Assembly: GCF_025717605.1 (NCBI RefSeq)
Contig: NZ_JAJIRQ010000007.1
Coordinates: 1-64,000, forward strand
DNA length: 64,000 nt
DNA from: Paucibacter sp. TC2R-5
GTDB taxonomy: Bacteria; Pseudomonadota; Gammaproteobacteria; Burkholderiales; Burkholderiaceae_C
Direction of reading: 5' to 3'
Shown here: one piece after another, positions 26,876 to 35,946 of the stretch
Layout: each line of letters starts with the position of its first letter
How positions within the stretch are numbered: position 1 is the first letter of the stretch
The notes under the pieces: generated by a model
What the model saw: the letters and a program-made list of their open reading frames with translations, nothing else
The model's database searches: none
Told to the model about the DNA's origin: nothing
Translations under genes and position numbers: made by a program

Positions 26876-29173
26876 ATGAACCCCTCGACCCAAACATCAA
26901 CACCAACACCTTACGCCTCCAAGCCCGTGCGCCGCATCGTCATTGCCGGCGGCGGGACCGCCGGCTGGATGGTGGCCGCCGGCCTGTCCAAAAGCTTGGG
27001 CCGCCTGTACGACATCCGCCTGATCGAGTCGGAAGAAATCGGCACCATAGGCGTCGGCGAAGCGACCATCCCGACCCTGCATTTCTTTCACGAGATCCTC
27101 GGCATCGATGAGCGCGAATTCATGGCCGCCACGCAGGCCACCTTCAAGCTGGGCATCAGTTTCGAGAACTGGCGCAATGTCGGCGAGCATTACTTCCACT
27201 CCTTCGGCACGACCGGCAAGCCACATTGGACGGCCGGCTTTCAGCATTTCTGGCTGGAGGGCCGCAAGCGTGGACTGGCCAGCGACTATGGTGACTATTG
27301 CCTGGAGTTGCGCGCGGCGATGGACAATCGTTTTGCCCATCTGCCCAACACCGGCCTGAACTACGCCTACCACCTCGACGCGACGCTCTATGCCCAGTAT
27401 TTGCGCCGTTACTCCGAGGCCCTGGGCGTGCGGCGCATCGAGGGCAAGATCGTCAAGGTGCACAGCGACCTCAGCGGCGAGGCCAGCCATGGCGGCATCA
27501 CCGGGCTGAGCTTGAATGACGGCTCGCTGATCGAAGGCGATCTGTTCATCGACTGCACCGGCATGCGCTCACTGCTGCTGGGCGAGACCCTCGGCGTGGC
27601 CTATCAAGATTGGTCGGAATGGTTGCACTGCGACAGCGCCGTGGCCGTGCAGACCGCCTCGGTCGGCGAGGCCGTGCCCTACACCCGCTCGATCGCCCAC
27701 CCCTGGGGCTGGCAATGGCGGATTCCGCTGCAGCACCGGGTCGGCAACGGCCTGGTCTTCAGCAGCCGCCATCTCGACGACGAGGCGGCCAAGGTCGCAC
27801 TGCTGGCCAATGTGCAGGGCGAGGTGATGCGCCAGCCGCGCGTCATCAAGTTCACGCCGGGCCAGCGCGAGCTGGTATGGAAGCGCAATTGCGTGGCCAT
27901 CGGCCTGTCCAGCGGCTTTTTGGAGCCACTGGAGTCCACCAGCATTCACCTGATTCAACGCGGCTTGACGCGCTTGATTCAGATGTTCCCGGCCGATGGC
28001 ATTTGCCAAAGCGATATTGACGAATACAACGACCAATCGCGCCGCGCCATCGAGACGATTCGAGACTTCATCATCCTGCATTACCACGTCAACAATCGCA
28101 CCGATGCCAAACTCTGGCGTGATTGCCGCGAGATGGCGGTGCCTAACTTGTTGGCCCATCGCATCCAGCTCTTCAAGGACTCGGCACGGGTTTGCCTCGA
28201 CTCCGACGAGCTGTTCCGCGATAACTCGTGGATTCAGGTGATGATGGGCCAGGGCATTGCGCCCAGCGCCCACCATCCGGTGACACGTCAGATGAATGAC
28301 GCCGACCTGGGCGAATTTCTCGGCGAGATCCGCAAAGACGCCGCGCGCAGCCTCATCAAGCTGCCCAAGCATCAGGACTATGTCGGCCGGTTCTGCGGCG
28401 CGCCCAAGCCGGCAACAACCAGTCCGTCAGCAGCCCCCAAAGTCAACACCTCTTCCGGCCCTGCATTGCTGCTGAATCCCAAGCCCCATATTCAAACCAT
28501 CCCGCTGAGCAACGGTCAAGAAGTCTTCGTCATCGATGACTTCGTGCAGGACCCGGATGGCTTGGTGCGCTTGGCGCAGTCGGTCTCGAATCAGTTCCAC
28601 AGACCTGCCGGCCACCCCTACCCTGGCCCGCAGCTGGACTTACCCGCCGAGATGGCCGCGCAGCTTGACGACTACTTCCGCCACCATCTGCGCGCCCGGC
28701 TGCAGGCCGGCCCTCCTTTGGGCATGTATGGCCGCTTTTCGCGCGTCACCCAAGAAGCCAGCACGCTGGATGCCCGCCAGCGCACCTGCCACCGCGATGA
28801 CTCTGGTTTGGAGCCCGGGCAGATGATGTGCGCGCTCGTCCACTATTTGTTCGGGGATGAGCGGCTGGGCGGCACCGTCTTGTTCCGCTCGCTGATGTCC
28901 GAGGCCGACACCCAAAGCTTTCTGGCCGACGCAAAAAGCCTGAGCGGCAGCGACTTCGGCAATAAATATGGCATACCGGCGGGCTATATGACGCAGAGCA
29001 ACCGCTACTTCGAGGTGATTGGCCGCGTGCCGGCCAAATGGAACCGCGCGGTCTTTTACGACGGCAGCATCTTCCACTCCGGCGACATTCAGGCCGCCAG
29101 CGCAGCCTACCAGGCGGGCCTGGGGCGCTTGACCGTCAACGCTTTCTTCCAGAGCGCCAAGCTGGCGGCTTGA
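26876..29173 (+). CDS. Halogenase-like protein fused to a C-terminal 2OG-Fe(II)-type (DUF6445-like) domain
   Basis: 765 residues from the ATG at 26876, with AGTGAGG at 26860-26866; a GTG at 26858 is also in frame. Residues about 18-515 form a flavin-dependent halogenase: GGGTAGWMVAAG, GVGEATIPTLHFF, Lys91 in ATFKLGISFENW, the canonical motif Trp279-Gln-Trp281-Arg-Ile-Pro, and Glu350 in SSGFLEPLESTS. A Ser/Ala/Pro-rich linker (about 508-530) leads to a domain of about 235 residues (VFVIDDFVQDPDGL onward) with His639-x-Asp641 in TCHRDDSG, His734 in IFHSGDI and Arg751 in GLGRLTVN, the layout of an iron and 2-oxoglutarate site. Separate genes are the common form as far as I know. It is the last gene of the rightward group. 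Confidence 0.85.
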   Translation: MNPSTQTSTPTPYASKPVRRIVIAGGGTAGWMVAAGLSKSLGRLYDIRLIESEEIGTIGVGEATIPTLHFFHEILGIDEREFMAATQATFKLGISFENWRNVGEHYFHSFGTTGKPHWTAGFQHFWLEGRKRGLASDYGDYCLELRAAMDNRFAHLPNTGLNYAYHLDATLYAQYLRRYSEALGVRRIEGKIVKVHSDLSGEASHGGITGLSLNDGSLIEGDLFIDCTGMRSLLLGETLGVAYQDWSEWLHCDSAVAVQTASVGEAVPYTRSIAHPWGWQWRIPLQHRVGNGLVFSSRHLDDEAAKVALLANVQGEVMRQPRVIKFTPGQRELVWKRNCVAIGLSSGFLEPLESTSIHLIQRGLTRLIQMFPADGICQSDIDEYNDQSRRAIETIRDFIILHYHVNNRTDAKLWRDCREMAVPNLLAHRIQLFKDSARVCLDSDELFRDNSWIQVMMGQGIAPSAHHPVTRQMNDADLGEFLGEIRKDAARSLIKLPKHQDYVGRFCGAPKPATTSPSAAPKVNTSSGPALLLNPKPHIQTIPLSNGQEVFVIDDFVQDPDGLVRLAQSVSNQFHRPAGHPYPGPQLDLPAEMAAQLDDYFRHHLRARLQAGPPLGMYGRFSRVTQEASTLDARQRTCHRDDSGLEPGQMMCALVHYLFGDERLGGTVLFRSLMSEADTQSFLADAKSLSGSDFGNKYGIPAGYMTQSNRYFEVIGRVPAKWNRAVFYDGSIFHSGDIQAASAAYQAGLGRLTVNAFFQSAKLAA

Positions 29174-29208
29174 GGGCGCGCCCGCCGCCCTTGCCCATCC
29201 CCCTCGAT

Positions 29209-30285
29209 TCAGACCTTCTTCGGCGCAAGGTGCGGATGTGCTGATGGGTGCAGGGCGCGGCTGGAGTCCCGCACCAGCAGTTGGTGCGGCAGCACCCGGT
29301 GTGAGCTTTGCGGCGTCGCCGCCTCGGCGTCATTGCCCTTGGCGGTGATCAGCATTTCCACCGCCACGCTGGCCATCTCGTGCGTCGGCTGGCGCACGGT
29401 GGTCAACGGCGGCCAGACTAGGCTGGCTGCGCTGGAATCATCGAAGCCGGCAATCGACAAATCGGCCGGCACGTTCAACCCCAAGCGCTGCGCCGCAGCC
29501 AGCACACCCAAAGCCATATCGTCATTGCTGGCAAAGACGGCCGTAGGTCGCACGCTGCGGCTCAGCAGCTTGTGCGCCCCTTCCACGCCGCTGGGGAAGG
29601 TGAAGTCGCCCTCCCACACCAGGCTCTCTTCAACCGTCAGATCATGGGCCTGCATGGCACGCACAAAGCCCCGGTAGCGCAGCTCCGAGGCCGCCTGATC
29701 GGGTGCGCCTCGGATGAAGCCAATGCGTTCATGGCCCAGGCTGATCAACAAGTTCGTGACCTCTTCGGCGGCGAGCTCGTCATCCATGCGCACGCTGAAC
29801 TGATCGGCCGGCTCTTGTCCAGGCGAAAGCAGCACAAAAGGCGTTTCGTTGTCGCGCAGAGCCTGCAGAACCTTGGGGTTATCACACAGGGGCGGCGTCA
29901 AAATCATGCCGTCCGGGCGCAGCGCCGAGACCATGCGGTCAACCTGGTTGTAGATGTCCGGAGCGTCGTTGTGCAGAGACTCCACCACCAGGTGGTAGCC
30001 TGACTCTCGGCAGCGCAGCGTCGCTCCCTGCTGGACCCCGCCGACAAAGGCTGCACTGGGGTCGTAATAGAGCAGGCCGATCAAAAAGGAGCGCCCGCCG
30101 CCCATGCTGCGCGCGGCCAGCTTGGGCCGGTATTTCAGTTCGGCCACGACCTTGAGCACTTGCTCACGGGTCTTGTCCTGCACGCCGGCTTCCTTGTTGA
30201 GCACGCGGGAAACGGTCTTGATCGACACGCCGGCTTGTTCGGCCACATCAACAATCGTCGGGCTAGACCCTACTTTGCTTGCCAC
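29209..30285 (-). CDS. LacI-family transcriptional regulator of the beta-glucan locus
   Basis: 358 residues with a GTG start preceded by AAGGA 10 bases upstream. The N-terminal helix-turn-helix reads TIVDVAEQAGVSIKTVSRVLN, followed by a hinge (KYRPKLAARSM) and a periplasmic-binding-protein-like effector domain (about 65-340) with VFASNDDMALGVLAAAQRLG and DLSIAGFDD. It faces the halogenase fusion gene tail to tail. It is the only LacI protein in the window and the natural candidate to bind the four palindromes at 19.94-20.10 kb, with a glucoside as inducer; that link is inferred. I see no copy of the palindrome at its own promoter. Confidence 0.93.
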   Translation of the reverse strand: MASKVGSSPTIVDVAEQAGVSIKTVSRVLNKEAGVQDKTREQVLKVVAELKYRPKLAARSMGGGRSFLIGLLYYDPSAAFVGGVQQGATLRCRESGYHLVVESLHNDAPDIYNQVDRMVSALRPDGMILTPPLCDNPKVLQALRDNETPFVLLSPGQEPADQFSVRMDDELAAEEVTNLLISLGHERIGFIRGAPDQAASELRYRGFVRAMQAHDLTVEESLVWEGDFTFPSGVEGAHKLLSRSVRPTAVFASNDDMALGVLAAAQRLGLNVPADLSIAGFDDSSAASLVWPPLTTVRQPTHEMASVAVEMLITAKGNDAEAATPQSSHRVLPHQLLVRDSSRALHPSAHPHLAPKKV

Positions 30286-30336
30286 TGGTCGCGTCCTTGC
30301 TCAACATAGAAGCCCGCACTGTGCCACAGCAGCGCC

Positions 30337-30374
30337 AAAAAAAACGGCCGGGCACCTACAAAGGTGCTCGGCCG
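30337..30374 (-). terminator. Intrinsic terminator of the HU gene
   Basis: On the minus strand a 13-bp stem (right arm 30362-30374, left arm 30345-30357, one G-T pair) is followed by eight T. It lies 74 bp downstream of the HU stop codon and before the lacI-family gene. Confidence 0.85.
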
Positions 30375-30447
30375 CTGTTGGTCTGCTTGTGCCTGCCATT
30401 TGCCTGCCATGTGCCTTCTGACACCGGCGAGCCCATGCGCTAGCAGA

Positions 30448-30822
30448 TTACTTCTTCGCCTTCTTCACGGCAGCCTTGGCGGCTGGCTTGGCGGCTACAG
30501 CCTTGGCTGGAGCGGCTGCCACCTTGGCGGCCTTGCGGGCAGCGGCCTTCGGGTCAACAGCGGCCTTGAAACCGGCGCCGGGTGTGAACTTAGGCAGCTT
30601 GGCAGCGGCGATCTTGATCTTGTCGCCGGTGCTCGGGTTGACGCCGGTACGCGCTGCGCGGGCATGTTGCTTGAAGGAGCCAAAGCCGGGGATAGCCACG
30701 GCGCCGCCCTTTTTCACGGTGCTAACCACTGCTTCAAGCAGGGTCTCGAGGATACGGCCGGCTTCGGCCTTGGTCAGCTCATGCTTGGCAGCCAGGTGTG
30801 CAATCAGTTCGGTTTTGTTCAT
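30448..30822 (-). CDS. HU-family DNA-binding protein with basic C-terminal tail
   Basis: 124 residues from the ATG at 30822 (MNKTELIAHLA), with GAAGAGA upstream. Residues 1-90 are the HU fold, including GGAVAIPGFGSFKQHARAARTG with the DNA-contacting arm. Residues about 91-124 form an Ala/Lys/Pro-rich tail (PKAAARKAAKVAAAPAKAVA and onwards) that resembles histone-H1 tails and is common in Burkholderiales HU-like proteins. It should bend and compact DNA. It forms a single-gene unit ended by a strong terminator. Confidence 0.93.
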   Translation of the reverse strand: MNKTELIAHLAAKHELTKAEAGRILETLLEAVVSTVKKGGAVAIPGFGSFKQHARAARTGVNPSTGDKIKIAAAKLPKFTPGAGFKAAVDPKAAARKAAKVAAAPAKAVAAKPAAKAAVKKAKK

Positions 30823-31038
30823 TCCAGAATCTCTTCTCACGGTGGAACCCGACGATCTCGGGCCTCGCCATTTTCACCCAAACCGCGCGATTGCCGATGG
30901 GCAGCCGCATGAAACAAGGCTCAAGACGGCAATCTTTGGCTCGGACGCATCTAGAAACCAGTTTTGCCGGCCCAAATGATGGAGTTTGACGGGAATCAAG
31001 TAAGCTGCAGGCGTGGACGGACTCACTCAACGGGACCG

Positions 31039-33210
31039 ATGAAACTCGACGTCAACGCAGATCTGCAGCAAGAACAGGCCGCGACTCAAGCCGCCGATCT
31101 GGACCTGGCGCAACTAGGCAGGCCCATGGGCTTGGTGCTGGACGCTTTGATGACCTTGACCTGGGTGCTCGACGATCAATTCAAGATCCGCTTCGCATCG
31201 GCCGCGCTGCTGCGCTACGCCGGCCTGAGCTGGCCCGAGTTGCAGCGCCAGGGCTGGCAAGCCATCGTTCACCCTCATGATTGGCCGGGCTTCGAGCAGG
31301 CCTGCCGCGACTACCAGAGCAGCGCGCCTGCGCTGCCGCTGCCTCAGCCTTTGACGCGGGACTACCGGCTGCGAGCGGCCGACGCCAGCTATCGCTGGCA
31401 TCTGCTGCAGGCCAATGCACTGGCGGCCGGGCCCGGCGAAAGCACAGTCTTGCTGCTGGGCACGCACAGCGATATCCATGAGCGCAAGCGCATCGAATCA
31501 GAACTGCAAGACGCCGATGATTTGTGGAAGTTGGCGCTGGAGAGCAATGGCGACGGCGTCTGGGATTGGTATGTGCAAAGCGGCGTCGAGTTGTACTCGC
31601 CCCGCTACCTGCAAATTTACGGTTATGCCGAGAACGATGTCAGGCCGACACCGGCGGAGTTCGATGCCCGCACCCACCCCGACGATCTGGCCCAAATGCA
31701 GCTTGACCGCGAAGCCCACTTTGCCGGCCTCACCAGCAGCTACAGCAACGAGCACCGGGTTCGCTGCAAGGAAGGCAACTGGAAATGGATACACAGCCGC
31801 GGCATGGTCATCAGCCGCGATGAGCAGGGCCGGCCACTGCGCATGGTGGGCACACATACCGACATCACACAGCGCAAAGCCGCCGAAGACTTGATCTGGC
31901 AGCAAGCCCACTTCGACCCGCTGACCGGCCTGCCCAATCGGCGCAGCCTGCGGGAGCAGTTGGAGCTGAGCTTGAGCGAGGCGCGCCAACAAGGCGCCGA
32001 GCTGGCCCTGCTGTTCATTGACCTCGACCACTTCAAAGAGGTCAATGACACGCTGGGCCACGATATGGGCGACCGCCTGCTGATTGAGGCGGGTGCCCGC
32101 ATCCAGGCCTGCCTGCGCCGCGGCGACACCGTCGCGCGCATGGGTGGCGACGAGTTCACGGTGCTGCTGCGCGTCGAGCCGGCCGAGTTGCAGATCGAAG
32201 CCCGCGCGCGCGAAGTCGCTCTGCACATCATCGCCACGCTGTCCGCCGCCTTTCAGCTGTCGAGCGAGCGGGTCTTTGTTTCGGCCAGCATTGGCATCAG
32301 CCACTTCCCGCACGACGGCGAAGAAATCGAGAGCTTGTTCAAACATGCTGATCAAGCCTTGTACGCGGCCAAGGCAGCCGGGCGCAACCGCCTGGGCTAC
32401 TTCACGCCGGAGCTGCAACAAGCCGCGCTACAGCGCATGCGCCTGAGCAACGACCTGCGCGAAGCGCTGGCCCGGCAGGAGCTGTTCATCGAATACCAGG
32501 CCATCGTCGACCTGCGCAATGGCGAGGTGCACAAGGCCGAGGCCCTGTTGCGTTGGCGGCACCCCAGCCAGGGCGTGATCGGCCCGGGCGTCTTTGTGCC
32601 CTTGGCAGAGACCAGTGGCTTGATACTCGAAATCGGAGCCTGGGTGTTTATGCAGGCCGCGCAGCAGGCCAAGCAATGGCGCAGTCGCTTTGACAGCGGC
32701 TTCCAGATCAGTGTGAATAAATCTCCGGTGCAGTTTCGCCAGCAAGCCGACAACATGCCGGTCAGTACGAACTGGAGCGACACCCTCCAGCAACTCGATC
32801 TGGCCGGCGACGCCTTGACGATAGAAATCACCGAGAGTTTGCTGCTGGAGGCCGATGACCAAGTAGAGGCCCAACTCGCCGCCCTGCATGCGGCCGGTTT
32901 TCAAGTCTCGCTGGATGACTTCGGCACTGGGTTTTCCTCGCTCGCCTATCTGCAAAAGTACGCGATCGACCTGCTCAAGATCGACCAACGCTTTGTGCGC
33001 AACCTGCGCCCCGCCGCCAAAGACCTGGCGCTTTGCACGGCCATCATCACCATGGCCCATGCACTGGGCATGAAGGTGGTGGCGGAGGGCGTCGAGACGC
33101 CCGAGCAAGCTGCGCTGCTGCTGGCAGCGGGCTGTGACTACGCTCAGGGCTATTTGTTTGGCCGGCCGATATTGGCGGCCGACTTTGAACGCCAATGGAG
33201 CAAGACCTGA
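31039..33210 (+). CDS. PAS-PAS-GGDEF-EAL cyclic-di-GMP signalling protein
   Basis: 723 residues from the ATG at 31039, with CGGGA just upstream; an earlier in-frame ATG (30964) would add an unlikely leader. Two PAS/PAC units (about 35-165 and 165-290) precede the GGDEF domain with intact GGDEF at residues 369-373 and an inhibitory RxxD site (RRGD) five residues before it. The EAL domain keeps Glu501-Ala-Leu503 in [21 protein letters not shown], and [11 protein letters not shown]. Both synthesis and hydrolysis of c-di-GMP are possible. No membrane segment is seen, so it is cytoplasmic. The last two codons and the stop lie inside a REP-like repeat. Confidence 0.95.
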   Translation: MKLDVNADLQQEQAATQAADLDLAQLGRPMGLVLDALMTLTWVLDDQFKIRFASAALLRYAGLSWPELQRQGWQAIVHPHDWPGFEQACRDYQSSAPALPLPQPLTRDYRLRAADASYRWHLLQANALAAGPGESTVLLLGTHSDIHERKRIESELQDADDLWKLALESNGDGVWDWYVQSGVELYSPRYLQIYGYAENDVRPTPAEFDARTHPDDLAQMQLDREAHFAGLTSSYSNEHRVRCKEGNWKWIHSRGMVISRDEQGRPLRMVGTHTDITQRKAAEDLIWQQAHFDPLTGLPNRRSLREQLELSLSEARQQGAELALLFIDLDHFKEVNDTLGHDMGDRLLIEAGARIQACLRRGDTVARMGGDEFTVLLRVEPAELQIEARAREVALHIIATLSAAFQLSSERVFVSASIGISHFPHDGEEIESLFKHADQALYAAKAAGRNRLGYFTPELQQAALQRMRLSNDLREALARQELFIEYQAIVDLRNGEVHKAEALLRWRHPSQGVIGPGVFVPLAETSGLILEIGAWVFMQAAQQAKQWRSRFDSGFQISVNKSPVQFRQQADNMPVSTNWSDTLQQLDLAGDALTIEITESLLLEADDQVEAQLAALHAAGFQVSLDDFGTGFSSLAYLQKYAIDLLKIDQRFVRNLRPAAKDLALCTAIITMAHALGMKVVAEGVETPEQAALLLAAGCDYAQGYLFGRPILAADFERQWSKT

Positions 33211-33214
33211 CCCC
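33200..33214. repeat. REP-like half unit, copy 1
   Basis: GCAAGACCTGACCCC. It shares 14 bases (GCAAGACCTGACCC) with copy 2, in the same orientation. It contains the stop codon of the GGDEF-EAL gene. The sequence resembles short REP elements widespread in proteobacteria, but that assignment is from memory of the motif. Confidence 0.55.
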
Positions 33215-33229
33215 GGCGCAAGGGGGACT

Positions 33230-33307
33230 TTGCTTCCTGGCCTCCAAACGCAAAAGGCCAGCACTTACGTGCTGGCCTTTCTTGTTTGGTGCCCAGGAGA
33301 GGACTCG
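33230..33307. repeat. Partial duplication of the tRNA-Leu 3' end plus its terminator
   Basis: About 78 bp that match 33381-33458 at an offset of 151 bp, with only a few mismatches; the last 64 bases differ at one position. It includes the last 20 or so bases of tRNA-Leu with CCA and the terminator hairpin, but lacks the rest of the tRNA. The stretch between the copies (33308-33380) shows no gene. Confidence 0.85.
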
Positions 33308-33402
33308 GTCACGTCCCTCGACCCCGGCGCCGCAAGCATGCGGACGCCATTCTCGTCCTCACGCAAGGCCCGCTGGGGCCTTGCTTCCTGCGCCCCAAAC
33401 GC

Positions 33403-33431
33403 AAAAGGCCAGCACTTGCGTGCTGGCCTTT
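33403..33431 (-). terminator. Terminator hairpin of tRNA-Leu
   Basis: A perfect 12-bp stem (AAAGGCCAGCAC, 33404-33415; GTGCTGGCCTTT, 33420-33431) with a TTGC loop and TTTT at the minus-strand side. T-rich sequence on the plus side (TTTCTTGTTT) means it may also stop readthrough from the GGDEF-EAL gene. The copy at 33253-33280 carries one loop change. Confidence 0.8.
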
Positions 33432-33437
33432 CTTGTT

Positions 33438-33522
<85 letters not shown>

Positions 33523-33619
33523 AAGGTGTCTTCCTAAGAAGAGGCCGGACTTTAGCATTGAAATTCAAGCATTTCGGCCGAAGCTGAAAATACTTTGAAA
33601 ATTCAGCCCGCCACAGCGG

Positions 33620-33633
33620 GCAAGACCTGACCC
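33620..33633. repeat. REP-like half unit, copy 2
   Basis: GCAAGACCTGACCC, same strand as copy 1 and 420 bp away. It ends at the last base of the S9 peptidase stop codon, so both convergent genes around the tRNA end at a REP-like unit. Confidence 0.55.
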
Positions 33634-35675
33634 TATTTCAGCAAGGTTTGCTGCATAAACATGATGGTGGAGTAGAACAAATAGTCCTGGTTCTCTTTGC
33701 GCGCAAAGCCATGGCCTTCGTTGTCGGCGCGCAAATACCAAACCGGCGTGCCTTGCTCACGCACCTTGGTCACAATCTGCTCAGCCTCGGTGTAGGGCAC
33801 GCGCGGATCGTTCTTGCCCTGCACCACAAACAGCGGAGCCTTGATCTTGGCGCTATTGCTCAGCGGCGAGATCTTCTCCAAGTGAGCCTTCATGGCCGGA
33901 TCGCGCTCGTCGCCATACTCGACCCGACGCAGATCACGCCGATAGCTTTCGGTGTTATTCAAGAAGGTGACAAAGTGCGAAATGCCCACCACGTCGAGCG
34001 CGCCGACGATGCGCTCGGGGTAGTTTGTGGCCACGGCCAGAGTCATATAGCCACCATAGCTGCCGCCCATCACCAGCACACGGGACGCATCCAGATTCGG
34101 CTGCGTGGCAATCCAGTCCAGCAACGCGCCAATGTCCTTGACCGAATCTTCGCGCTTGAAGCCATTGTCCAAATCGAGAAAAGTCTTGCCGAAACCAGCC
34201 GAGCCGCGCACATTGGGCTGGATGAAGGCGACGCCCAACTCTTGCAAATAGTAGTTGTTGCGGCCCAGGAAACCGACCGTGGACTGCCCTTCCGGCCCGC
34301 CATGGATGCTGATGACCACCGGCCGTTTGCCGGTGAATTTGGCCGGCGGCAGGCTCAGCAGGCCCGAAATCTCGCGGCCATCAAAGCTCTTCCAGCGCAC
34401 CACTTGCTGATCGGTGAACTGCTGCGTGTCAATGCCGGCCGGCGCATAGGCCTGCGTCCAGCGCTGCACAGCACCCTTGGCGTCCAGCGTGAAGAGCTGG
34501 CTTGGCCCTTGGGCACCGTTGATGCTGAACGCCAGCTCACCGCGCTTGCGGTCGAATTCGGCGCTGCCTATGCTGCCGGCGGGCAGCTTCGGGGTCGGCA
34601 GCGGCTTGAAGCTGCGCGCGTCATAAAAGCGCAGCTCGTCGCGCCCATCGATATTGAACTGCAGCGCCAGGCGCTTGCCGTCCTCGGTCAGCGTGATGCC
34701 GCTGGCATCCCAGGGGATTTGGGTATCTATGCGCGAGAGCTTGGCGTCGGCAAAGGTATAACGCGCTGGCTCGACGAACTCGCCAAAACGGTTGGTCAGC
34801 AAAAGCAGCGACTTGTTGTCGTGCGAAAACTCGGCAGGCCGATGGCTGGCGCGCAGCTGCTCACCCGCTGCAGGCAAGATCTGGCGTTTCTCGCCGCTGG
34901 CAATATCGAGCAGCCAGATGCGCGACTCATTGGCCGAGATGTATTCGCTCAGCGCGATCTGCTTGTCGTCCCTTGACACAGCGCCGACGCCCCAGCCGCC
35001 ACCCGGCAGTTCGGCCAACAGGCGTTTTTGCGCCGGCTTGAGCGGATCCATCAGCCACAGCTGCGTCAGCACCTGGGCGCGGCTGCCGCCTGCGGCCGTA
35101 CGGTCCAGCGGCACCGAGGTGAACAGCATCTGGCTGCTGTGATGCAACCAGCCGCTCATCGCATGCCGCTGGTTGGGGTCGGTAAGCAGCAGCGGCTCTT
35201 TGCTGGCTGCGTCCAAGCGATAGAGCTGGGCCACCTCGTTGCCGCCGCTGGCGCGGGCAAACACGATGTAGCGTCCGCTGCGCGGCTCATAACTGGCGTT
35301 GCTGACGGGGTCGGCGGCGTCGGTCAGCTGCTCCGGCTCGGCCATGGGCTTGCTGACCCGGTAGAGCTGGGCCGTATTGGCGCCGGCCTTGCGGTGCGTC
35401 ACCAGCATCTCACGCTGACTCGGGTGCCAGGCCACAAAACCATGACCACGGAAGTCGTTATAGCGGCCCACCGCATCGGCCAGGCTCTGCGGCACCGGCG
35501 GAATACCCTGCACCAACAAATTGGCGTTAGGCGCCAGCACGGCCGCAGCCGGCTCAGACGCGGCGGCCGCAGGCGCTGGCATGGGCGTATGGGCCAGTAC
35601 GGCGCCTGAGGCCATCAAGAAGGCAATGGCCGATGCGCCGAGGCGCGGCCGGAACAAATCAAACAAGGGCTTCAT
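33633..35675 (-). CDS. S9-family prolyl-oligopeptidase-type peptidase, exported
   Basis: 680 residues from the ATG at 35675, preceded by AGGAG 10 bases upstream; an earlier in-frame start at 35723 lacks this site. A signal peptide (about 30 residues, ending near GAVLAHTP) is followed by a beta-propeller region (about 50-420) and the alpha/beta-hydrolase domain. The catalytic Ser is in VMGGSYGGYMT and His in NEGHGFARKEN, with NDPRVPYTEA before it. It likely trims oligopeptides in the periplasm. It is a single-gene unit that converges on the tRNA-Leu region. Confidence 0.92.
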   Translation of the reverse strand: MKPLFDLFRPRLGASAIAFLMASGAVLAHTPMPAPAAAASEPAAAVLAPNANLLVQGIPPVPQSLADAVGRYNDFRGHGFVAWHPSQREMLVTHRKAGANTAQLYRVSKPMAEPEQLTDAADPVSNASYEPRSGRYIVFARASGGNEVAQLYRLDAASKEPLLLTDPNQRHAMSGWLHHSSQMLFTSVPLDRTAAGGSRAQVLTQLWLMDPLKPAQKRLLAELPGGGWGVGAVSRDDKQIALSEYISANESRIWLLDIASGEKRQILPAAGEQLRASHRPAEFSHDNKSLLLLTNRFGEFVEPARYTFADAKLSRIDTQIPWDASGITLTEDGKRLALQFNIDGRDELRFYDARSFKPLPTPKLPAGSIGSAEFDRKRGELAFSINGAQGPSQLFTLDAKGAVQRWTQAYAPAGIDTQQFTDQQVVRWKSFDGREISGLLSLPPAKFTGKRPVVISIHGGPEGQSTVGFLGRNNYYLQELGVAFIQPNVRGSAGFGKTFLDLDNGFKREDSVKDIGALLDWIATQPNLDASRVLVMGGSYGGYMTLAVATNYPERIVGALDVVGISHFVTFLNNTESYRRDLRRVEYGDERDPAMKAHLEKISPLSNSAKIKAPLFVVQGKNDPRVPYTEAEQIVTKVREQGTPVWYLRADNEGHGFARKENQDYLFYSTIMFMQQTLLK

Positions 35676-35811
35676 GCGAGACACACTCCTGGGAATCAAG
35701 CTCGGCATTTTGACTGGAAACACCGCCCGCTGCTTTCACCCTCGCTTGAGGCCCTGGGCATGGCTCTTGCGTGCGGCTTGCCACCGCAATCACCTCTGAA
35801 CAGGAGCATCC

Positions 35812-35946
35812 ATGAAGCTGATAGCCGATCAAAAGCGCGCCAAGAGCGCAACCTTGGCCCTCAAAGCATTGTTGCTGGTCGCCTTGGTGTGGGGCTTGAT
35901 TTACCCCGCCTTGCTGTGGGGCGTTGGAAGCTTGGTGCAACTCTGA
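35812..35946 (+). CDS. Small single-pass membrane protein (44 residues)
   Basis: Starts MKLIADQKRAKSATLALK and has a hydrophobic segment of about 20 residues (about 15-38, ALLLVALVWGLIYPALLWGV), ending SLVQL. AGGAG stands 6 bases before the ATG, a good ribosome site. The basic N-terminus and hydrophobic core suggest an inner-membrane peptide with N-in topology. I do not recognise a family; the GLIYPALLWGVG stretch loosely recalls the KdpC membrane segment but length and context do not fit. It diverges from the S9 peptidase gene, with 136 bp between the starts. Confidence 0.55.
   Translation: MKLIADQKRAKSATLALKALLLVALVWGLIYPALLWGVGSLVQL

Noticed and set aside
23499-29173. Halogenated antibiotic (pyrrolnitrin-like) biosynthetic cluster
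   Set aside because: No other biosynthetic enzymes are present, and the halogenase-like genes sit behind a carbohydrate-type TonB receptor with SapC, under glucan-type control.
35812-35946. Truncated KdpC
   Set aside because: Only a short hydrophobic stretch is similar, and no kdp genes are nearby. The gene has its own start, stop and ribosome site.
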